A DNA stretch of 64,000 nucleotides from Schizochytrium sp. TIO01 (lineage: Eukaryota; Sar; Bigyra; Thraustochytrida; Thraustochytriidae), in assembly GCA_004764695.1 (NCBI GenBank), contig SMSO01000031.1:8494761-8558760 (forward strand). Reading direction: 5' to 3'. The stretch's first letter is position 1. Each line of letters starts with the position of its first letter. Position numbers and translations under genes: made by a program. Below the pieces are notes generated by a model. It saw nothing but the letters and a program-made list of their open reading frames with translations, ran no database searches and had not been told where the DNA came from. Of this stretch, positions 57,646-64,000 are shown one piece after another.

Positions 57646-58371
57646 ATGTTTATAGGCCAGATGCTCGCGAGGCCACTCTGCCATTTCTTTGGCTATTTCT
57701 ACCCTGCATATCAGAGCTACAAAGCCGTCAAAGCAAATGACCCTGCACTACACACTCAATGGTTGACTTTCTGGATCGTTAGCACGTACTTTAGCTTTGT
57801 CGAGAGCTTTGGCGATACGCTGCTCTCATGGCTGCCATTCTACTACGAGGCCAAAGTGGCGGTTTTAGTGTGGCTCGTGGCTCCATATTTCAAGGGCGCA
57901 ACGAAAATTTACGAGCGGGTACTTGATCCCTATTTACACAGATACGAAAAGGATATCGATGCAAACCTTGATCAGGTAAAGCGTCGCTCGGCCCGAGAGA
58001 TCGGAAACCTTTCCCGCCTCGGAATTGAGCACCTCCGTGCACACAGCACTGAGTTCCTCAAACTTGGGCAGAATGTACTCTTACGTCAGCTTGCAAATGA
58101 GGAGAATCTGCTCACGAGTTCTCAGCCGCAACACCATGAAGTTGGACAAAAAACTAACACGCGGACTACCGTACGCACAAGCACGTCATCAACACGAGCG
58201 ACAATTGTTACCTTGGGTAGTGACATTGATGAGAACGAACTTATTGATGAAATCGACGCGGACCTGGATATGTCCAGCAAAAGCCTGCCAAAGATTCCGG
58301 GTCGAGACGATGATGGGATGGAAGTTCATGGTGACGACGAAGACCCTTTTGACTCCGATTACTCTGACTAG
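57646..58371 (+). CDS. REEP/TB2-DP1/HVA22 family ER-shaping protein
   Basis: 241 residues, one exon. Residues about 8-100 are the TB2/DP1/HVA22 domain: a hydrophobic hairpin with GYFYPAYQSYKAV, then the family's WLTFWIVSTYFSFVESFGDT and LLSWLPFYYEAKVAVLVWLV, then APYFKGATKIYERVLDPYL. An amphipathic helix follows, and the tail after about 165 is acidic and disordered (DIDENELIDEIDADLD). These proteins bend ER membranes and stabilise tubules; the REEP1-4 subgroup, which this size and charged tail suggest, can also bind microtubules. The ATG at 57646 is used; the in-frame TTG at 57631 is not. It converges with BMS1, 378 bp away. Confidence 0.9.
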   Translation: MFIGQMLARPLCHFFGYFYPAYQSYKAVKANDPALHTQWLTFWIVSTYFSFVESFGDTLLSWLPFYYEAKVAVLVWLVAPYFKGATKIYERVLDPYLHRYEKDIDANLDQVKRRSAREIGNLSRLGIEHLRAHSTEFLKLGQNVLLRQLANEENLLTSSQPQHHEVGQKTNTRTTVRTSTSSTRATIVTLGSDIDENELIDEIDADLDMSSKSLPKIPGRDDDGMEVHGDDEDPFDSDYSD

Positions 58372-58749
58372 GTAAATAGACTTGCATCATAGTGAACACA
58401 TAACATATACTTTATGTCTATTATACTTTTGCCAGCTGAAGTTTTAAGTTGCTGCATTTGACGAGCACTGCCTTCTCCGTTCCATAATAGACTTCAAATA
58501 GCTACAAGTTCAAAAGCTGTAGACTCTACTACGCATCTAAGATTTAGACTGACTTGCATAGCCTCTGACGGTTGAAACCGGGCTTTTTCATGTCCATTTA
58601 AAGTTTTGGACTAGATAGATGCAGCTATATGAAATCAAGAGGTAAGCAAGAAAAGATAAGAAAGTGATGACACAGAAAAATTGGGTTCTAGAATGTGCAA
58701 AAAATGTAAATGATAAAAGATAAAAGAAGCTGAGCACCAATATTTAATT
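58372..58749. other. Convergent spacer between REEP and BMS1
   Basis: 378 bp, presumably the two 3' untranslated regions. Nothing else seen. Confidence 0.5.
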
Positions 58750-61700
58750 TTAGCGCCTGCGCTTGTTGTTTGTGTAGCGCTCCTGCAGTCCCATTTCACG
58801 GTAAGCGCGTTTCTTCTGCTCCTTCTTGGCATCTGCAAACTTGGCTGCTTCTTGAGCACGCTTCTTGTCCTGCTCCTTATGACGGGCGACATTCTTGTCC
58901 TTACGTTTCTGGACCTTATCTTTCTTGATAGTGTTGAGCTGCTGGATGAGCGATGTGACCTTTCTTTCATGTTGTGAAAGCACAACGGCCTTGCGCGTAC
59001 CCGTGATGTTTTCGCCACGGTGCTTGGACTTGCGCTTTGTTTCCTGAGACGGAGCCTTCTCCATCTTGGGCTTGGAAGCGAAGGGCAACTTCTTTTGCAA
59101 GCTCTCAGAAATCACAAGCTTGTTAAATTTCTTGGGCTTTCTCTTGATTTCCTTGTACAAGGAATCCTTGTTCACAGGCACAGAGAGGTTATTCTGAAAA
59201 CGGAGCTGAGCGACATTTCGCATCAGAGCAATTTGCAAGTCATCAGGCTTACCGGCCTCCTCCATTTCCATTTCCTCATCATCTTCCTCCTCAAGCTCTC
59301 CCGCTTCTGCGAGCATTTGCTTGCGTTCCTTCTCCTTAGCAATGCGACGCTTTTCCTTGTCAGTCAAAGCCGCAATGGGACGCTCACGAAGGAGTGAGGT
59401 GATGGGGTTGAAAAATTTCTTCGGGATGACGGGCACCCAGGTTCTACAGAAAACAATATCACTCATCATGATCTTGTCCTCAAAGGTCGCACGGAAGCCA
59501 CCGGGGCGCTTGTCGGCCTTCTTGATCATACCACGGATACCACTCACAGTACGAATTGCAGCGCCTTCGAAGCGAGCGACCTCAAGTTCGGTGTTGAACA
59601 TACCCTTAATGTACGCGGTGTTCTTGAAGATCTTGTAAGGCTCACCAACGAGCTTGAGTTTCTTCACAACTCTGCAAGAGTGTTCAAGCTCGAGCAGAGT
59701 ACCAGTGGCACAAATACGGAATCCAGCTTGGTTCTCGCGCAAGTCCTGGTACGCGAGAAAGCCAGTGTTTGGTGCGGTTGCAGGCCCCCAGAACACCGCT
59801 TCACAGTGCATGTGCTCGGGCGTGTATTTGAGCATGCGTTGACGCTCGTTTGTTACATCCTCAATGGCGTACACAGGCATGGTTTGGAAGCGGCGCCAAC
59901 CAAGTGAGATAATGAGAGGGTCGTTTGTCTTGAGAATCTTCGGAAACCAACGGTGCTTCTTGATACGCACGCGGCAGAACGAAAGTCCGCTCTCGTGTGC
60001 GTTCAAGCCTCCAAGAATAATTGGGGCCCTAGGGTCGAAATTCTGTACAAACTCGCAAGGTACTCGGCGCAATTCAATGCGAACATAGCGACCGGCACGT
60101 ATTCCCTCAAGTTTGACGCGTGTTTCTTCGTCCAAGTCTGCAAACTCACTCGCGTTAAGAGCCTCCTGGGCAGCAGCGCGCTCCTTCATGGCGTTCAAGA
60201 AGGCTTCTTCGTCTTCGTCTTCCTCTTCACCCTCGCCTTCACCATCCTTCTTGCCCTTCTTCTTGCTCTTTCCATCTCCATCGTCTTCATCATCGCTCAC
60301 GAGGTGATTTCCGGCTTGGGCAAGATCAAAGTTCACTTTCTTTGTGGCCTTTTCTACAGCATTGCGGAGGCGTTCTTCCTCCATGGCTTTCTCAGGATCG
60401 ACCTCTTCTTCTTCCTCATCGCTGTAGTCGCTGGCTTCTTCTCCTTCTCCTTCTTCTTCGTCGTCATTGTCATCATCATCATCGTCGTCATCATTATCAT
60501 CGTCGCTGTCTTCATCATCTTCTTCGTCGTCATTGTCATCTTCGTTTTCTTCTCCGTCGAGCTCCTCGAAGTCGCCGTATACCTCTTCATCATCGCTGGC
60601 TACGCCACCGTTTGATTCCGAGTCTCCCTTGCCTTCTGCAGATTTGCCCCAGTCACCTGTCACAAAACGGTTACGGATAGACTCACGGACTGATTCCTGA
60701 GACCAGTTTCGCAACTTTGCATCACGAACGAGCGAAAAGTTGCAATCATAGGCGTCGATGTTTTCCAACGAATCTTCAGCGTCTTCGTCAGAGGTGTTTT
60801 GTTTTTTAGATTTTGTAGAACCACGCAAAGTAAAGAAGTCATCGTCATCTGAAGAGTCGCCGTCGTCATCTTCGTCGCCTCCGGCCTTGTCCTTCTTTGA
60901 GTTCGAGCCGTACACAAGCTCCATAGCGTTAGCGACGCGACCCTGTCGCTCCATGAACGAAGCAGATGCCTTCTCCATCAGATTAGCCTTCCAGTGTGCG
61001 GTATTCTCCCCATCTTCGCTATCCTCATCCATATCCCGATCAGAAGCAGTTTTGCCCCTCTTGTTCTTGTTCTTGGCAGCGCCAAAGAAGCTGTCTCCTT
61101 CGTTTTCTTCGTCATCCTCGTCTTCAGATGAACTAGAGCCTGAAGATGATGAGGATGCATCCTTGGACTCCATTTGCGCCAAATCATCACGAGTGATAGC
61201 CTTGGAGTTCTTGAAGAGCTGTAGACCAGCAGAGTTGAGATTGTCATCAAAACCTGAGGAGATCTGCTGCAAATCCCGCACGAGCTGGATGCCCTCAGCT
61301 TGGTTATCCTCATCGTCTTCGTCGCTACTCTCGCCCTCTTCACTATCACTATCATCGCTGTCGTTATCCATGTCACTCTCAGGCTCCCTTTCGATGTCTT
61401 CAGTACGCGTGAAGTTGACCTCGGGAAGGTTGATGTACATGGCGTCTTTGTCAAACATGACGTTGCCGATGTTAGCCATCGGTGCGTAGAGCAGAGTTTC
61501 CTTAGCATTGAGAGCGCGGTTGCGCTTGAGTTCGCTCTCCTTGCTGGGTAGTGGGCACGGGTCTGGCAGAGCTGAGACGCGGTGGACCATGAAGTCTCCA
61601 ACGCCAGCCAAGTGGGCTTGCATACCCTCTTTGAATTGTGTTCCGCGAACGTATCCAAACACCGCAACAGTACGATCTGCTTTAGGGTCCTCCTGCACAG

Positions 61701-62511
61701 TACGACTATCAGTAATATCTTCAAAGCGATCAATAATGGCGTATGGATGCGAGTTGCGCCAAGTGAGCGGTCTAAATTTCATGGTAGAGACGAACCTGCT
61801 GAGATTGATGATCTCGTTTTTGCGGTACTTGTTGTTGATGACGCCCGTGAGGTAAAAGAGCTTCGCGCCCTGGTAAATTTCTGTCCAGAATCTGTCTTTA
61901 AGTTTCTTCTTCAATTTCTTCAAGCTCTTGTTATCCTTGAACTTGTCTAGGTTTGTCAAGATGCCCATAACCTTAGGGAAACCATGGAGCTGCAAAATAT
62001 TGAGGAACTCGAAGGTTTCCATCTCGAAACCCACGCTTGCATCGATCACCAAAAGGACAAGGTCTGCGACTTTGGCCAAGTCAGTCATGGCGTTTACGTC
62101 ATTCGGGCACTCGAAGATTGTCACACGACGCTTTTTGCCAGTCACCACTGTGATTGGGCCCTCAATGTTGGTTACCGTGTGCCGTGTCCATTTCTTAACA
62201 AGAGACCTAATCAGAGTGGACTTTCCACATCCAGGAGGTCCTTGTACCACGATTGATACCGGAGGAGGCTGCTTGGCCTGCCTGTCCACGAGCTGCACAA
62301 CGTGCTTATTGTGGGCCTTGTCAAGTCTGCGCTGCTGCTCGACCTTCTTGCGGTTCGTATGGGCCACAGTAAAGGCCTTGAAGTTAGACTGTTGGCTGTG
62401 GCGAGCACCAACACCGCTGCTGGAGTCTTTTGCAAGCTTAGCGTGAGCCTTTTTGTGCGCCTTAGCACCAGTCTTGGACGCATGGTGCTTCTTCTTGGCA
62501 GCGTCCTCCAT
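58750..62511 (-). CDS. BMS1: BMS1 ribosome-biogenesis GTPase
   Basis: 1253 residues in one exon, similar to yeast and human BMS1. A Lys-rich start ([18 protein letters not shown]) precedes the GTPase domain with P-loop [14 protein letters not shown] (about 91-104), [20 protein letters not shown] for the switch/G3 region and LTNLDKFKD for G4. The middle holds several acidic, Ser-rich tracts (about 380-415, 455-475, 555-570 and 640-720). The C-terminal RIBIOP/TSR1-type domain includes [43 protein letters not shown] and basic ends. BMS1 binds RCL1 in the small-subunit processome and helps release it at pre-rRNA processing; it acts in the nucleolus. Acidic codons (GAN) make the opposite strand free of stops over long distances, which explains antisense frames here. 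Confidence 0.95.
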   Translation of the reverse strand: MEDAAKKKHHASKTGAKAHKKAHAKLAKDSSSGVGARHSQQSNFKAFTVAHTNRKKVEQQRRLDKAHNKHVVQLVDRQAKQPPPVSIVVQGPPGCGKSTLIRSLVKKWTRHTVTNIEGPITVVTGKKRRVTIFECPNDVNAMTDLAKVADLVLLVIDASVGFEMETFEFLNILQLHGFPKVMGILTNLDKFKDNKSLKKLKKKLKDRFWTEIYQGAKLFYLTGVINNKYRKNEIINLSRFVSTMKFRPLTWRNSHPYAIIDRFEDITDSRTVQEDPKADRTVAVFGYVRGTQFKEGMQAHLAGVGDFMVHRVSALPDPCPLPSKESELKRNRALNAKETLLYAPMANIGNVMFDKDAMYINLPEVNFTRTEDIEREPESDMDNDSDDSDSEEGESSDEDDEDNQAEGIQLVRDLQQISSGFDDNLNSAGLQLFKNSKAITRDDLAQMESKDASSSSSGSSSSEDEDDEENEGDSFFGAAKNKNKRGKTASDRDMDEDSEDGENTAHWKANLMEKASASFMERQGRVANAMELVYGSNSKKDKAGGDEDDDGDSSDDDDFFTLRGSTKSKKQNTSDEDAEDSLENIDAYDCNFSLVRDAKLRNWSQESVRESIRNRFVTGDWGKSAEGKGDSESNGGVASDDEEVYGDFEELDGEENEDDNDDEEDDEDSDDDNDDDDDDDDNDDEEEGEGEEASDYSDEEEEEVDPEKAMEEERLRNAVEKATKKVNFDLAQAGNHLVSDDEDDGDGKSKKKGKKDGEGEGEEEDEDEEAFLNAMKERAAAQEALNASEFADLDEETRVKLEGIRAGRYVRIELRRVPCEFVQNFDPRAPIILGGLNAHESGLSFCRVRIKKHRWFPKILKTNDPLIISLGWRRFQTMPVYAIEDVTNERQRMLKYTPEHMHCEAVFWGPATAPNTGFLAYQDLRENQAGFRICATGTLLELEHSCRVVKKLKLVGEPYKIFKNTAYIKGMFNTELEVARFEGAAIRTVSGIRGMIKKADKRPGGFRATFEDKIMMSDIVFCRTWVPVIPKKFFNPITSLLRERPIAALTDKEKRRIAKEKERKQMLAEAGELEEEDDEEMEMEEAGKPDDLQIALMRNVAQLRFQNNLSVPVNKDSLYKEIKRKPKKFNKLVISESLQKKLPFASKPKMEKAPSQETKRKSKHRGENITGTRKAVVLSQHERKVTSLIQQLNTIKKDKVQKRKDKNVARHKEQDKKRAQEAAKFADAKKEQKKRAYREMGLQERYTNNKRRR

Positions 62512-63828
62512 GATTCAGGTCGATGGAGAATTAACTACACCGAAGCAACTGGAGTTGGCAAGTCGAGAAATAACCTTGTGGGGCCGGAGATGATCCGGAT
62601 CCACCAAGCTGAAGCGACCGCCAGCCCAGGCCTAGATTAGCCTGAAGACCGACCTTGACTCGAGCAGAACGCCTCGAGCCAATGGTCTCGGAATCGAGTC
62701 TGTCAATCGGAGCCAACTATATTCCACTCTGCCGCCGGGAGCACCTAAAGTAGGCTATTCAGAACTTTACTGTCCAGAATAGCCATCACAAGTGACTTAT
62801 ACTGATCTATAACCTATAGTGTCCACAATGTATATTTATCAACAACAGCCACCATTTATTACCTCTCTGCTATAATTGCTATCATTTAATACCGCGGCCT
62901 GAAATAAAATACGCAAAATCGAAGAGTTTAAGACATGTGACATTCCACACTATTGTCACATGACATACTGATAGAGAGGCAATGGTTTGTTAAGGATGAT
63001 ATGAAGGACTCGGAGAACCAGCCAGCCAGGGGGAAATGGAACACACTGAAGAACGGCACTGCTTATGCTGTAGTAAATTTAATACAAGTAATGCGGTTCT
63101 ATGGATATAAAGGCAGGGGAGGCAGAGGACTTGGCGGGGAGAAGGCAGGAATTGGAGGTTACTCTCTCGCTTTTGATTAACAGCCGGTAAACAAACACGT
63201 GTGGCTTGCTTGTGTTTTACGGAGTGCCAAGATGATTTTCGCAAGGTATGTTGCCCACTGATGAATTCTTGAAGCGCAATGCAAAGCGCCACTTGCTCTG
63301 AAGGTCTGACTGACTGATGAGCTGTTTGTTTACTGGCCAGTGACAGTAAATTTACATATGTTCTCTAGAGCTAGACTTGTATTTTTCATTTAGTTAAAAT
63401 TAAATTTTAGTCACTGATAATTTGATCTTCACAATATGACTCACTGGAAATCATTAAATGAAAAAAAGAAGTTATAATGAGATTTAATTATTATTATTTT
63501 TTTAAGAAAAAGAAACTCATTGTTCATGAGTAGTCAGTAATAGTTGAAATACCATTAAAACGAATTCTAATAAGAAAAAGAGAAATATTTTAAATGGGGG
63601 GAGGCGTAACGAGTGGAGGCGCAATTGTGGAGGAGGGGCTTCGGTGGTGGCGAGACGAACTGCACTCGAGCCCAGACTCCGATTGGGCTTGCGCGCTGTG
63701 GCAGAGGCGTGCGGGCTGTTGGGGGGGTTTCTCCTAAAGGCCAAAAACTTGCAAGAGCTGTTTGCACTGTATTAGTTCGTGGTGGCAGCTTGAGAGACTA
63801 GGTTGGGCGGTTTTACAGCGTGCACGCG
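62512..63828. other. Divergent upstream region of BMS1 (-) and the edge gene (+)
   Basis: About 1.3 kb. GC-rich near both ends, AT-rich between about 63340 and 63590. A 75-codon frame at 62953-63180 starts with TTG and is not supported. If the edge gene is an RRP1-like gene, this would be a shared control region of two ribosome-biogenesis genes. No motif confirmed. Confidence 0.45.
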
Positions 63829-64000
63829 ATGGTGGCCGCGAGAACGGCCAACAACAAGCGGTCCAAGCCTCAAATGGACGCTGTTAAAGCCAAGAAAGTA
63901 GCACGCAGTGAGGACTCCGAAATGATGGATCAGGACCACCAGGAGGATGCTGTGCCCAGCACCACGGAGGTCATTGAATTTGCGAAAAAGCTGGCCTCCA
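63829..64000 (+). CDS. N-terminal part of a possible RRP1/Nop52-like protein (truncated by window)
   Basis: An ATG at 63829 opens a frame of 57 codons that runs off the right edge. It reads MVAARTANNKRSKPQ, then a basic then acidic stretch, then TEVIEFAKKLAS. The last segment resembles the start of the RRP1 (Nop52) domain, where FAKKLAS-type helices precede the conserved region, and the Lys-rich start suits a nucleolar protein. RRP1 takes part in 60S subunit maturation. With only the first residues visible the family is a guess, but the frame, start and composition support a real gene. Many nucleolar proteins begin similarly. Confidence 0.45.
   Translation, partial: MVAARTANNKRSKPQMDAVKAKKVARSEDSEMMDQDHQEDAVPSTTEVIEFAKKLAS

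Noticed and set aside
59953..61489. Antisense ORFs of 220 and 243 residues opposite BMS1
   Set aside because: Acidic and Ser-rich codons of BMS1 produce stop-free complementary frames; the sequences are low-complexity hydrophobic or Ser-rich runs with no homology.
62953..63180. 75-residue Gly-rich ORF between BMS1 and the edge gene
   Set aside because: TTG start, no family and a short span; treated as intergenic.

Overview
This is a nuclear segment from a unicellular eukaryote. The window carries an intraflagellar-transport gene (IFT74), an AP-1 sigma adaptin with a spliceosomal intron, LST8, a BMS1 ribosome-assembly GTPase, an NSUN5-type rRNA methyltransferase, an ERV41/ERV46-type cargo receptor, a REEP/HVA22 protein, an NCA2/DGS1 mitochondrial protein and an animal-type (6-4) photolyase/cryptochrome. 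This set points to a flagellate-forming protist. Mostly intronless genes, a few short introns and broad AT-rich spacers would fit a heterokont such as a thraustochytrid, but that placement is inference with low confidence.

Layout. Bases 1-5058 hold no gene I can support; they start GC-rich with several simple repeats and become AT-rich after about 2.25 kb. Bases 5059-23804 are gene-dense: NCA2 (+), a degenerate soluble-adenylyl-cyclase-like gene with three short introns or frame breaks (+), an orphan helical-repeat protein (+), (6-4) photolyase/cryptochrome (-), LST8 (+), AP-1 sigma (-), IFT74 (+) and the ERV41/46 protein (-). Bases 23805-50604, almost 27 kb, are gene-poor: one 204-codon orphan, a few weak short ORFs, a roughly 370-bp ATA-type microsatellite, other simple repeats, and possible retroelement debris. 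Bases 50605-64000 are dense again: a degenerate protein kinase (+), NSUN5/Rcm1 (+), a large coiled-coil orphan (-), REEP/HVA22 (+), BMS1 (-) and, at the right edge, the first 57 codons of a possible RRP1/Nop52-like gene (+).

How genes relate. Three genes at 52-64 kb (NSUN5, BMS1 and the possible RRP1) would act in large- and small-subunit rRNA maturation. BMS1 and the edge gene are divergent and could share a control region. LST8 (TOR complexes), AP-1 sigma (trans-Golgi/endosome clathrin coats), the ERV41/46 protein (ER-Golgi cycling) and REEP (ER shaping) are housekeeping membrane and growth functions. IFT74 and the cyclase-like gene fit flagellar biology, although the cyclase-like protein has lost a catalytic aspartate. 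I saw no rRNA, tRNA, CRISPR array, intact transposon or virus. The most unusual items are the pseudo-cyclase, the pseudokinase-like protein and the gene-poor block.
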